The notes below the pieces were generated by a model. That model was not told the origin of the DNA, searched no databases, and was given only the letters and a program-made list of their open reading frames with translations. From Iris pallida (Eukaryota; Streptophyta; Magnoliopsida; Asparagales; Iridaceae), in the NCBI GenBank assembly GCA_029216955.1, contig JANAVB010015600.1, forward strand, positions 24,785,010-24,849,009: 64,000 nt of DNA. Direction: 5' to 3'. Positions 10,268 to 21,300 of the stretch are shown here, piece by piece. The first letter of the stretch is position 1, and every line of letters begins with the position of its first letter. The position numbers and the translations under genes were made by a program.

Positions 10268-13200
10268 ATGGCTCCCAAGAAGACTGTTGCAGCGAGGAAG
10301 GTAGCGTCTTCGTCGAAGGGCAAAATTGCTTCTACTTCGACTGCGGCCGCTCCTCCACCGGTCGTCATCCCCAATGTTCATCCTGACGTTCATCCTCCCA
10401 TTGCTGGTAAGGAGATTGTATGAAATAAAGAACCCTAACAGCCATGGCTACGTCGCATACTTTATGCACGAGCCTTTGTGAGTCGCATGTTCGTCCTATG
10501 GCTGCGAGCCGCATAAGAATAGCCACTGGGTCCGCATACGCGCTCTGCCGACGAAGCCGCATAAGCGACGCTGAGCCGCATGGCCTTTTACTGAACGGAG
10601 CCGCATGAGGCTTCGTTAAGTTGGAGCCGCATAAAGCTTCATTAAGTTGGAGCCGCATGAAGCTTCAATAAGTTGGAGCCGCATGAAGCTCCGTTAAGTT
10701 GGAGCCGCATGGGTGTTTTCCTGAGCCACATGAGGCTTGGAAGTACCCAATCAGTTCTTTTTATCCATCTATTTATTTTTTTCTGTCTTCTTTTCAGTGA
10801 ATCTGCCGGTTAATGCTGCTGGAGAACTCCTGGTAGGTAGTGTCCAAGCCGCTCTGGATTATAGGTACGACCATATTGTTCAGCATATGACGGACCAGTT
10901 TCTGAGTGACGAACCTCCGGCTAGACTGAATGCCATCAAGAACGAGCCTTTCCATTTCCTTAATGCTATGATGAACTCCGGGAAATTCGAAGGGGAATAT
11001 TTGAAGCCTGAGTTCTTCTTTGGAGATGCCTTGACTGTAGAGAACAGTCATATTCTGGAGGTGTCGGAGAACTGGAGTTTTGTCTCTGACGGGATGGCGA
11101 TCCACATTCCCCAAATGGAGCGACACTTTCCGTTATCTTGGTTCAATATGCTCCCACAGGACCGGAAGATGGAGGAGACCTTAACTCCTACCCGAGGTAG
11201 GGTGTTTGTGGGAGACATCCATTATAATAACAGCATGAAGTCAGTGATTGCTGGCAAGGTGCATACCAGCTGTTCTGTAACGGGATGGGTTCCAGGTACT
11301 TTCTTCAATGTGCCGGGCCCCAATTTTACGTTTTCTACCGCCGACACCTTTAAAAATCAACTTGCTCGGAAGGGCTCCTACCCCATTGGCCGGTTGATCC
11401 TCCCTAGTTGGGTACATCCTGTTCCCTCGTGGACCAATCTGTCTATGTGGATTTTGCAAAAGTATGAGGCCTTTTTGTGTGAGATTGGCCTTTATCATGC
11501 TATTCGGGGCACCAGCTATGGCTTGCCCATAAACAAGAAGTTGTTTGTGTCTCTGCTGGAGATGTATAACTGCTGTACGGGAACCTTCTATACACCCGTA
11601 GGGGAAATGGGGCTTGCGCTCCATGAAATATACGCGGTCTCCAAGCTTCCTTAGGGGGACAAAGCTTTTGAGGCGTATACTCCCACGAATGAGGAGTTCG
11701 AAGATTTGGAAAGGCAGTATCCAGGCTTCGTGGCCCTTTATCAAGAGATATTGTGCCACTATAGCACGTATCATCAGACAGCCAGAAAGGATAACAACTC
11801 GGAAGGGAATGCTCCCCACACCAAGGACTGGGTGCACTATCTCTTCCCGACAGATGCCTCAGGTCGAATTACTTCCCGTCGCCTTCGATCCCGGGAGGCG
11901 GTTAAAGACTTGGTGTCGTCGGCTAAGAGGGTGGCTACCACCAGTGACAGATTCGGGAGTAAAATCGACTCTTTCGGTTATTTCTACCAGGATACCCAAG
12001 AACTGTCAGAGAAAGCGCTCCTGGCGGGATTTTTGATGATATGGCTGCAAAATTGTGTAGTCTCTAGAGGAGCTGGTTCTATTGAGAGAATCAGTCGTAA
12101 CTTCATCCTTCCGGCCGTGAAGTTAGTTTTGCGAATCAGGCTAGCTCTTCTCCCGGCTATGGTGTGCAGCATACACCGTGGCCTTCGCACCTTCACATCC
12201 AAGGTCATCGCTCGCGACGTGACCAAGGATTTTGAACGGACTGAGTTGCCCTATCACTATTTGATGGGGTGGCTGTTGATGCATTATCCGTCTTTGATGA
12301 GACCGGGCTCCGAAGATGGTGTAACTGATGATGACACATTTATCTTCCGCTATCGTGATGAGCCTTGGGAGTATGAGACCATACGGGCTTGCCGGATGGC
12401 ATTGGCGAGGGCAGATATATACCATATTTTCGCATCTGTCCCTCGCTTTACTGCTAAGGATATAGAGACTGTACATCTTGACGGTATTGCGCCCCCTCAA
12501 CTTCTGGACGGCCAGATGCTCCTATGGCTGCGTAACATCCGCCCCGCACATCTGGTGTACCGTAACCGCAATACTATTTTTCTGGAGCCTTATCTGTCTA
12601 GCAGGTTTGCCTGACAGTTTGGATACAGCCAGCTTTGTCTGGATAGTCCCGGCTCCTGTCTGGATTTTGAAGGCAGCCTTCTTGATGGTATCAGGGCATG
12701 GCAATACTACGATACATTCCACACCCGCACCATTTTCTCGGTCCCCGCTATTAAGGTGTCAGTGGAGATCTTGTACATGGCGGCTTTGTACCACGTCATG
12801 GCGAACAAGCCCCCGGTCGGTTTCAACCCGGGTACCAGTTTTATCGTTGGTACCGGCCTGGAGAAAGGATCCCAAGGGGCCAAGAAGAGAAAGACTAGAG
12901 TCTAAGTGCCAGATTTGGATTCCGCTGCTGAGGATGATGAAGGCAACGAGCCTGATGGGGATGACTCTACCCTTCGGGTGGCAGACGTAGATGTGGATCA
13001 GCCGTCTATTTTGTCAGATGAGATGTTGGGAGATCAGCCACCCATTGTGCCTGGCCCTACTCCAAAGCGTAGCAGGCAAGTTCCTCTTATTGGCGGTATT
13101 TATCGTTCCCGGAAGCTGGTTGCGACCAGGCACCGCCAGCTAGCTATAAGAGAAAGTGGAGAAGAAGTTAACCCTGCGTCAGAGGTAACCAAGCCACTCC

Positions 13201-14684
13201 CGATTCCTCCTTCCTTCTTTTCTTCTAGCTTCAATTTTAATCATCTTCTTTCCCTCTTTTAGGTGTCAGGAGAAGAAGAAGAGTTTCAAGATGCCGAGGT
13301 GGAGACCCGGGATGACGGGGACTCCCGCGAGCCTGTCCCTGAGATCGCTGAATCTTTTCAAGATGATGCTGATCGAGCCGTATCCCCTTTCGTGGTGGCG
13401 GGGACAGAGGACGCGGCCTAGTTTAACTCGGGGATCGCGGGTGAGGGGACCATGCCAGCTGCGAATGAGCTGCAGCCTCCATGCTCCTCCCTTGGTAAGA
13501 TAAGCCGAATCTTAACCTGTGAGGAAGCCTATCTGCTCTATCATCATATCCATTGGGTCACGTCGATTGATTGTCATTCTGGGCATACAGGTCCTGTCCC
13601 TCCAGTGCCGAGTATGGACATTGTTGAGACAAACCCAGCCGAAGGGGCACTGGTGGAGAGGGGTGTACCCCCTCACCTTCCGGCTTGTCATAATGGGCCT
13701 TCTGGGGGCTCGAGTTTAGCGGGCCAGGTATCGGGGCAGTCGGAGCAGGGAACGATGGTCCTTGCGTCATCCTCTGCTCCGGCGGCTCCAAGAATCGACC
13801 TTTCTTCTCTACCGAGTGTCCAGGCTCTCCGGGCGGCGGAAGACGAGTTAGCCGCCATTCACGCATCGTTCTGCTTAGACTCTATTCCCCTGGTGGCAAG
13901 CTCTAGCGTCACTTCTCCGACGTTGCCGTCCACGCTTCCTTTGACGCCATCCTCTGCAGAAGTTTTGGACGACGCGTTACAGGACGTGGTTGCCAGTTTT
14001 TATCGTCATTTGAAGAGGGGAATCGAGACTACTGTGGAAAGAGGGACCTCTTTTACCTTGGCCCGGCAATACGCCCAGGGTCAAATTGATATCCTTAGGA
14101 ATCTTCTTGGAGATGCAGGGATGGCCGCACTTCTAGAGGCGAAATTGTTGGAGACTGATCAGCTGGTGGCCGAGCTTCGGGTATTATGGCAGGCTGATCT
14201 GTCCACTGTTATGAACCGGGAGCGGAGTTCCCTTATTGCTGCTATAGAGAGGACCAAAGCTGCTCGGGATAAAACCAGGCCAGTTATACCGAAGGACCTC
14301 AGTGACTTATCTGATCGGTATGATCAATTGAGTCACGTGAATGAAGACGCCACAGCTCGGGAGGAGGTTGCCTCTCGTGAGATTACTGACACGCGGGAGC
14401 AGATCCTTGCGCTTCAGAAGAAGTTGACTTTCTTGGAGTCTGAACTTGAGGTTGCCCGTACTGACAGGGGGCTAATTATTCAGGAGGCTGACAGGGTTAA
14501 TCAAGCTTCGACTGACCTGGAGATTGCCCTGAAGAAGTTGGAAGATAACTGCCAGGCGCTTATGGACTTGGACAATGGAGAGCGGTTATCCCAGGAGGGT
14601 GAGCGTCGGGCTCGACAGCGGATTGAGCGGGGGACCACCTCAGTGAGAAACCGTCTCCTAGAATTGAGTAATGCTGAGATATAA
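10268..14684 (+). pseudogene. Antisense four-exon plant mobile domain (PMD)-like gene inside Tat-inner
   Basis: The gene lies between integrase and the 3' LTR, opposite in strand to gag-pol. Exons are 10268-10406, 10798-13184, 13263-13494 and 13591-14684. All three introns have GT...AG ends and preserve frame, giving about 1283 codons. The N-terminus is basic (MAPKKTVAARK). The middle resembles PMD or 'putative gypsy-type transposon' proteins, with a segment like 'ALLAGFLMIWLQNCVVS' followed by 'LRIRLALLPAMVCSIHRGL' near residues 460-520. A basic NLS-like GAKKRKTRV lies before residue 750. The last 200 residues are a long Glu/Arg/Leu-rich coiled coil. Four in-frame stops (11652 TAG, 12612 TGA, 12903 TAA, 13419 TAG) break it, each explainable as a C-to-T change, and no frameshift is needed. 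The third intron (96 bp) is also open in frame. The molecular role of these proteins in retrotransposons is unknown. PMD assignment is from pattern memory. Confidence 0.75.
10593..10735 (+). repeat. 26-bp tandem repeat in intron 1 of the antisense gene
   Basis: About five copies of a 26-bp unit containing GAGCCGCATGAAGCTTC and GTTAAGTTG lie within the 391-bp first intron (10407-10797). The unit includes the GCCGCATG motif that is also frequent in the LTRs and in gag of the same element. Confidence 0.8.
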
Positions 14685-14767
14685 TCGGCTTTTCTTTTGT
14701 TTCTTCTTTTCTTTTCTTTTTGAAAGGGACGTGGTCCCGAAACATGTAATACTTTTTTCTTCCATCA

Positions 14768-14773
14768 AATAAA
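14768..14773 (+). terminator. Poly(A) signal of the antisense gene
   Basis: AATAAA occurs 83 bases after the stop codon of the antisense gene, in AT- and T-rich sequence. The position is typical of a plant near-upstream poly(A) element. Confidence 0.5.
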
Positions 14774-14829
14774 GAGTACTTTCGATTCTACCCTTCATTT
14801 GTATTGCTTGTTGTGCTTGTGATATGATG

Positions 14830-15600
14830 GTGGTGTTTGCCCCGTGTGGGGGACTTGTTTGTGGACCTGTCATCCATGGCATACCTTGGTTTTAGGTACG
14901 GATGACAAGTTTTGTTAGGACACCTGGAACAACCATGGCAAAGTGGTCACGGATGTTTCTGGTATCGGAAAGAAGAATGCCGTAGAACAGCTGGGCTCCC
15001 GGGGCATGATGAGAGATGGTGGGCTTGTGCTAAGAACTTAGCGGAGGATATTTGTGGGCCTATTATCCTTGGCGTACCCTGGCTTAGGATACGGATAATA
15101 GGATGAAAGGGAATCAACATACTTGCTCAGAGGTAATGAGGACATGGCAAGCATGAGAGTTTTACCGTGGAATCTTCCTACTCAGAGGTAATGAGGACAT
15201 GGCAGGAGTGAATTCAACGGAGTATATTTGTGGTCAACAGAGGACATTTGTGGCCCTATTATCCTTGTCGTACATCGATTGTGGGTACAGATAACATGTT
15301 GAAAGGGAATCGTCATACTTACTCAGAGGTAATGAGGACATGGCAAGTATGAAGGTTTCTTCGACGAAGCCTTCCCACTCAGAGGTAGTGAGGACATGGC
15401 AGGAGTGGGCTCAATGAAAAGAGGGTACATAGAACGACTCAGAGGTAATGAGGACATGGAAGTTCTATGTAGGGGTGATTTGTTTTTGGCGGAATTAAGA
15501 CGACTCAGAGGTAACATCGACATGGCCATTTTGGAAGTTTGTGGACCCGTTACCCTTTTTGTGCACTGGGAGTACGGGTAGTGCATCATGAGGGAGGATC
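14830..15600. repeat. Composite tandem array B in the Tat-inner 3' region
   Basis: Two interleaved motifs recur. One is 'CTCAGAGGTAATGAGGACAT' (near 15126, 15181, 15321, 15378, 15436 and 15500). The other is a longer unit of type 'GTGGGCCTATTATCCTTG...GTACGGATAATAGG' (near 14858, 15051, 15251 and 15540). No protein is supported. Related monomers, in the opposite orientation, form arrays in Tat-B at 54586-56060. Confidence 0.8.
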
Positions 15601-15610
15601 TCTTTCAGGC

Positions 15611-16112
15611 AGAAAGTTCAGAGGTACGGTTATATATGACTTTCTTTCAAAAGAATGACCGAGATGTAAGTTCAGGGGTACCAGCGGGTACATAACTCGA
15701 CAATCCATAAGTTTTGGAATCAAAGTGTAAGTTCAGAGGTACCAGCGGGTACATGACTTGGTAGTTTAGGATATTTTTGTGGAAGAAGGACATGAGTTCA
15801 GCGGTACAAGAGGGTACATGACTCGAAAATCTGGAATATTGTGGGCATAAGTTCAGCGGTACCAGAGGGTACGTGACTCGATGTTTTTGAGGTAATGTGG
15901 ATGTGAGTTCAGCGGTACCAGCAGGTACATGACTCGATAATCTGGAGGATGGTGAATATAAGTTCAGTGGTACCAGCGGGTACATGACTCGATAATCTGG
16001 AGAATGTCGTGAACATGAGTTCAGCGGTACCAACGGGTACATGACTCGGTGAGTCTAGACTTTTGTGAAGGTGAGTTCAGCGGTACCAGCGGGTACATGA
16101 CTCAATAATCCG
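15611..16112. repeat. Tandem array A (about 57-bp unit) next to integrase
   Basis: About nine copies of a unit with GTTCAGCGGTACCAGCGGGT and ACATGACTCGATAATCTGG occur at a spacing of 55-60 bp (near 15618, 15673, 15731, 15794, 15850, 15906, 15961, 16018 and 16074). The reading frame across it is only a translation of the repeat. Three related copies follow the integrase remnant of Tat-B (54275-54450). Confidence 0.88.
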
Positions 16113-16123
16113 GAGAATATCGT

Positions 16124-17140
16124 TTAGACATAATATTTCTTCAGGAACTTACCGTTGACGGGCAACATGAGCAAGTCTCTATTTTGTTTTACGAGGCGGT
16201 AGGCTCCGTTGGAGAATACAGCATCAATGATGAATGTGCCTTCCCACTTCGGCTGGAATTTGTCGGCGGTCTTGTGAGTCATAACCATTGGCCTCCGGAC
16301 TGCCAGGACGAGATCGCCCACTTGGAATGTTCTGATTATAACCTTCTTGTTGAAGGCTCCAGAGATGCATGCTCGGTATAGCTCGATTCGTTGCTGAGCT
16401 AAGAGGCGCTTTTCATCTAAGGCCTCCAACTCTTGCAGTCGGCGACGGTAGTTATCATCCGTCGTCAATTGGTAAGTGAGGGCGACGCCGAGTGAGGGTA
16501 TTTGAGTCTCCAATGGGAGGACTGCCTCACTCCCGTACACCAGGGAAAATGGTGTATTCCCAGTGGCTGTTCGGACGGTAGTACGGTACGCCCATAAGCA
16601 TTCACCAAGTTTCTCGTTCCAATCGCGCTTGTTAGAGGATACGAACTTCTTGAGCAACTTTATGATGGTCTTGTTGAATGCTTCTGCTAACCCATTCGCT
16701 GCTGGATTGTATGGCGTTGAAGCAATATTTTGGATGCGGTGCTTGTCATAGAACCGGTAGAAGGCATGGCTAGCGAACTGCAGACCGTTATCGTGGATGA
16801 TCCTTCGGGGCAGTCCAAAGCGATATATGACGTGAAGCTTGAGGAAGCTGATCACGTTTGACGTCTTTACTTCCGCAAGCGGGACAGCTTCTGTCCATTT
16901 GGAGAAATAATCTGTAATGGCGAGTATGAATCGGTGTCCTCGGGAGGAAGGTGGAGCAATTGGACCGATGATATCCATTCTCCATGCTTCAAATGGCCAG
17001 GACGCCACTGTCGGATGTAGAAACTCGGATGGTTGGTAAATAAAGTCCGCGTGGACTTGGTAGGCTTTGTATTTTCTGGCATAGTCTATCATATCTGCAA
17101 ACATCGTGGGCCAGTAGTAGCCCATTCGGCGAAGACGGTC
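16124..17140 (-). pseudogene. Integrase of Tat-inner
   Basis: A DDE-type retroviral-like integrase that would insert the cDNA into chromosomes. The 333-residue open part (17125-16124) shows the catalytic Asp in 'WRMDIIGPI', the second in 'IIHDNGLQF' and the Glu in 'NGLAEAFNKTIIKL', and ends '...NGKFLKKYYV'. It continues the frame of the RNase H region above, broken by a TAA at about 17140 (CAA/CAT-type position). In the N-terminal zinc-binding motif both expected cysteines of the CxxC pair read Tyr ('KYKAYQ'), so zinc binding is lost. Catalytic residues are intact. Confidence 0.92.
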
Positions 17141-17890
17141 TTACAATTTTGGACCAGGCTGATGGGCCCCACAGACACCGTCATAAGCTTCGCGTACGGC
17201 TTCTTTGGCTTCTGCGTTTGACAGACACCGAAGCAATAAACCATCGTAGGATCGGCAGTACAGCATTTTTGTCTCTGTATCGTAGAAGAATCTGAGAGAA
17301 CGCCTTCTGATGGAAGTGGCTTCCTTTGGGTTCTCGGGGAGGATGTCGTAGACGACAAAGTCGATGAATGGCTGTCTCCAGTCTGGTGCTTCGTCGACCG
17401 CCTGGGCGAAATAGCTCGCCACGAATTGGACGTTGTTCTTGGGACAGACCAGTTCGTGGCCTATCACGTCAACCGAATGATGAGTGTGGTTCGGCACTGC
17501 TAAGGATGCGGCAAGGCCTGCTAGGGCATCGGCTTCGATATTTTGGAGTCTGGGGACAAGATCGATGAAGAATCCCTGAAATGACAAAATGATGCCGATC
17601 GCTATTTGGTGATAGGGAATCATGTCTTCATGGCGGACTTCGTACGAACCCGGGATCTGATTGACGATTAACTGCGAATCGCCGTATGCTTCAAGATATT
17701 CTACCCCCAGCTCTCTTACCAGTTGGAGGCCAATGACCAAAGCGTTGTACTCGGCCACATTGTTAGAGCAGGGTTCCGTGAGGGAGTAAGCGCGACTGAT
17801 CACCAATCCGGTGGGGAAAATCAATACTACTCCGACTCCGACGACGATGTTGTCCTTGGGTCCAGTTTTTGAAGCACCGTCGAAGAACAT
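17141..17890 (-). pseudogene. Second (archaeal-type) RNase H and integrase N-terminus
   Basis: This 249-residue frame has the order expected of an additional RNase H domain: Asp in 'FFDGASK', Glu in 'NNVAEYNALVIGL', Asp in 'YGDSQLIVNQI' and Asp in 'NIEADALAGLA'. The four acidic catalytic residues are all present. It would degrade RNA of the RNA:DNA hybrid. The last part ('VCGAHQPGPKL') is the start of the integrase zinc-binding region. A second RNase H of this archaeal type next to a degenerate first one is a published feature of the plant Tat lineage. Confidence 0.88.
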
Positions 17891-19434
17891 TCACCATATA
17901 TCATCGTGGGAGGTTGCATGTGAGTCAGCGACCTTATCTGGGATCTCTTCGTATATCCTGGATGACTCCGAGCCTGGATGGGCTGCTAAAAAGTCTGCCA
18001 GAGCTTGACCTTTAACAGCCTTTTGTGGAACGAAGACCACGTGATAAGGGCACAGCAATATCGCCCATGTAGCGAGGCGGGAACTGAGTGCTCCTGGTTT
18101 AGTCATGAGAACCCTGAGAGGGTTGACTCGCGAGATCACATGTATGGTTTGTCCTGTGACATAGTACCGCATCTTTTGAATGGCGAACACCAGGGCGAGG
18201 CATTCCTTTTCCACAGCGGTGTATCGATGCTCTAGCCCAATCATCATTCGGCTGAGGTAATATATAGCTTGTTCATGGCCTGCGTCGTTGTTTTACGCCA
18301 GTAGGGCGCCGAGAGAATGCTCCATCGCTCGTACGTAGAGCAAGAATGGTCTTCCGGAAACCGGGGCTACCAGGACCGGAGGGTTCGTCAGATATTCTTT
18401 AATGCTATCGAAGGCGCGCTGACATTCTTCATCATATAGGAACAAGACGCCTTTCTCCATAAGGTGGGTGAATGGTCGACACCGCCCGGAGAGGTTAGAA
18501 ATAAACCTCCTGATGTAAGCTAGCCTCCCTTGAAGGCCTCTGAGTTCGCAGAGATTTTTTCGGGGACCCATCTCCATAATTGCTTTTGTCTTCTCTGGAT
18601 CCACATGAATTCCCTGGGCAGTAATGATAAACCCCAGGAATTTTCTGCTGGAGACACCCAAGAAGGATTTTGTGGGGTTCATCTTCAGGTTGTGTGCTCG
18701 CATTAGGTCGAATACCGTCCTTAGATCCTGCAGATGATCTCCCTATAGCGACTTTTGACGGCAATATCATCAACATAGCACTCCACAGTCTTGCGCAGGT
18801 GGTCTCTGAAGATGATACTCATGGCTCTTTGATATGTGGTGCCAGCATTCTTTAAACCGAAAGGCATGACTATGTAGCAGTATGTGCCGATCGGTGTCCA
18901 AAATGTTGTATACTTCTCGTCATCGGGAGACATCTTGATTTGGTTGTATCCCGAGAAGCCATCCATGAATGACATACGTTCGAATCCGCATGTGTTGTCA
19001 ATCATGATATCTGTGATAGGGAGGGGGAATTCATCTTTGGGGCATGCCTCGTTCAGATTGCGGAAATCGATGCAGATTCGAATCTTTCCATTCTTCTTGA
19101 GGACCGGTACTATATTGGCGACCCAGTCAGGATGTTGTTCTTCACGAATGAAGCAACTGGCGATCAGCTTGTTGACTTCGGCTTCAATCGCATTCATGAT
19201 GCCCAGGCGGAAACGTCGCTGTTGTTGCTTGACCGGCTTTGCATCTGGCCGAATGTTGAGCTTGTGGAGGGCAACCTCGGGATTTAGTCCTAGCATGTCT
19301 TCGTAGCTCCAGGCGAACACATCAATATATTCTTTGACAAGTTCCAGTAGCGATTCTCGCTCTTCGTCTGTTAGGCTTTTACTAATGAAGATTGGTTTTG
19401 GAGAAGATTCGCTGCCGAGGTCGACTTGCATCAC
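17891..19434 (-). pseudogene. Reverse transcriptase and first RNase H of Tat-inner
   Basis: The enzyme copies element RNA. The frame 19434-18721 carries 'KNGKIRICIDFRNLN', 'MSFMDGFSGYNQI', 'MPFGLKNAGTTYQRAM' and the catalytic 'YVDDIAVKS'. A one-base deletion near 18735 shifts the frame. The thumb and connection continue at 18703-18293 ('KMNPTKSFLGVSS', 'GFIITAQGIHVDPEK'). After an in-frame TAA at 18293 the remnant of the usual gypsy RNase H follows (18247-17891, 'YTAVEKECLALVFAIQKMR'). A TGG-to-TGA stop at 17891 separates it from the second RNase H. RT catalytic residues are intact, but the gene is broken. Confidence 0.92.
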
Positions 19435-19508
19435 CTCATCTTCAGTAGAGGGTTCTCCCTGTTCGAACCGCTTTTCCTATTGTGTATCCAGCTGTTGGGC
19501 CCACGGCT

Positions 19509-20219
19509 CTAACTCGAGCTTTTGAGGAATATCTTCATCTTCTTCGTAAGCGTCAGCGAATGCCATATTGACTGACAGGACTTGTCTGAATATGTCTCCG
19601 ATGCTGGTATCTGATCAGAAGTTGGTGACCCGGTTGAATGTGACTGCCAGTCGCATTCCTCTTCTGAACTTTTAGGGGTTGTGGTGGGCGTAACGTACCC
19701 TAATCCACATCGGTTCTTGTTGTAGTAGTCCCATGGTTTGCCAACCGGAACCGGCGGCTTCAAAGGTAATCGTCGACCAGTGCCGTAATTCAAGCCTGGC
19801 GTAGTCTCTAAATTGTACCCCTGTCTTTGCATGATATGTTTGGATTGAGGCCTGTACAGATAAAGAGGTAATCTTCCGGCATCTGATTCGGGATTGACCT
19901 TCTCTATGGTGAAGGGCTGTGGATCGTCTTTCCGGCCGAAGATGATTGGATGGTCCCCTCCCTCGATTATGCAGTAGGCGTCTTCGACTAGAATAAGCTG
20001 GTTCGCGGTGTAAACATTTGTCACCTGTGTGTGTAGGTGAGTGCCTATACCGTGTTCCATAGCATATATTGTACAGAGCTTATCAAGCTCCAGGTAATTC
20101 AAAGATAGCCCTTTATTGATGAAGTAAGGTAACTTCTCTAGCGGGATTACATCATCCACGGAAGGAACATCGGTGTGGGCAGCCACATACTTGGCTAGCT
20201 TTGGTTCTTCTTCGGCCAC
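19509..20219 (-). pseudogene. Conserved linker segment between protease and RT (Tat-inner)
   Basis: The 236-residue frame has no enzyme signature that I recognise. It does have conserved blocks: 'IPLEKLPYFINKGLSLNYLE', 'GGDHPIIFGRKDDPQPF', 'GRLPLYLYRPQSKHIMQRQG' and 'TPGLNYGTGRRLPL'. The same blocks are found in decayed form in Tat-outer (about 3925-4250) and Tat-B (54034-54210), so the region is a regular part of this family. It is flanked by one-base frameshifts on both sides. The function is unknown. Confidence 0.65.
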
Positions 20220-20719
20220 CCCTGTATAAATGAAGACTGAGAGGATGACTTGGGCAGCTTGATCATCAGGGGCTCTGTTGGTGGAGCCGAACGTGGAGTT
20301 GTTGGCAAACTAGCAACCCCCTGTTTGGCACTTGATACAGGGTGATGAGTAGTTGGTTCACTAGCGACCCCCAGTTTGGTGCTCTTTATTGGGTGGGGAG
20401 TCGTTGGCTCGCTAGAAGCCCCAGACTTTGCATCGGGATGACGATTCTTCTTGGGAAGTCGTATCGTCATTAGCTTGTCAGAGGGATTAAACTTTTCTGC
20501 TTGTGGCTGGCCGACTCTCGGTAACCTGATTGTCAGTGGCTCCGTTGTGGGTCTTGGCGCTTTGTCGGACCTTGGCAGCCGGATTATCATTTGCCCTTCT
20601 TGTGCTGAGAGGCTGATCGTATCCTTATGCAGAGCGGCCGTAAGGGGTACGGATTTGCCAGGTTTGCGAGCTTGAAGGTGGATCGTCAGAGGTTCTTCTG
20701 ATCCTGAGGCCGTTTCAGC
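20195..20719 (-). pseudogene. IRLPR-repeat spacer of Tat-inner polyprotein
   Basis: Directly C-terminal to the protease and in the same frame (21763-20195). The short motif recurs about five times: IHLQ, IIRLPR, TIRLPR, TIRLPK and MIKLPK, each preceded by Pro/Thr-rich sequence. Repeats such as 'GVASEPTTHHP' and 'GVASLPTTPRS' lie between them. It is predicted to be disordered. A docking or cleavage role is possible but unproven. Confidence 0.6.
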
Positions 20720-21300
20720 TCGAGCTTGCACATCTTCGTCCAGGTGCCTTTTTGATTTCTCGTATAGGCAAGAATCCGAGTAGTAGGACTCGACTCCTTT
20801 GAAGGGATCGATGTCGATAAATTCCGTCCTCACGAAGCCGTGTTTGTCGACATACTTGAAGCACTGGTGCAGTGTGGAGGGCACGATCATATAATCGTGT
20901 ATCCAAGGGCGTCCCAAGAGGATGTTGTAGGAAGTGTCCGCATCTATGACGTAGCAGGTCACTTCTGACTGGAGATCGCCAATTTGGCACTTCAAGTGAA
21001 TCTTCCCAATTGGATAGCTCCTGCCCGAATTGAAACCGCTGATGGCGGTGCTTGTTGGCGTCAGCTGATGCATAGGAATACGGAGATGATGTAGCAGACC
21101 CTTCGGGATGATGCTTATGGAAGAGCCAGGATCAATGTGCATCTGGTCCACCTTCACGTCCCCAATGTATCCAGTGTAGTATAGTGGGCGATCGTGCAGA
21201 TTGGTTTTGATAAGCATATCCTGCGGAGTGAAGACAATATTGGGCATCGCTCTTGTGCAAGCGCTGTCTTGGAGATTTGCAGGTTGGCTTTCTTCTGTGA
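20720..21300 (-). pseudogene. Aspartic protease (retropepsin) of Tat-inner
   Basis: This matures Gag-Pol. The core has 'YIGDVKVDQMHIDPGSS' with the catalytic Asp in DPGSS (the form usual in plant Tat proteins), 'ISGFNSGRSYPIGKI', and the Ile-Leu-Gly near the C-terminal side in 'ILLGRPWIHDYMIVPS'. The frame is open across the whole domain, so this is the best-preserved protease in the window. It is fused downstream of gag after a frameshift near 21760. Confidence 0.88.

Noticed and set aside
10737..12990. Several separate plus-strand genes in 10.7-13 kb
   Set aside because: The pieces lie in one frame divided only by stops and fit one four-exon gene. The frame at 12478-12990 is a shadow of it.
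15647..16042. 131-codon frame next to integrase
   Set aside because: It is the tandem array A read in one frame (repeating MYPLVPLN). It is not conserved as protein in Tat-B.
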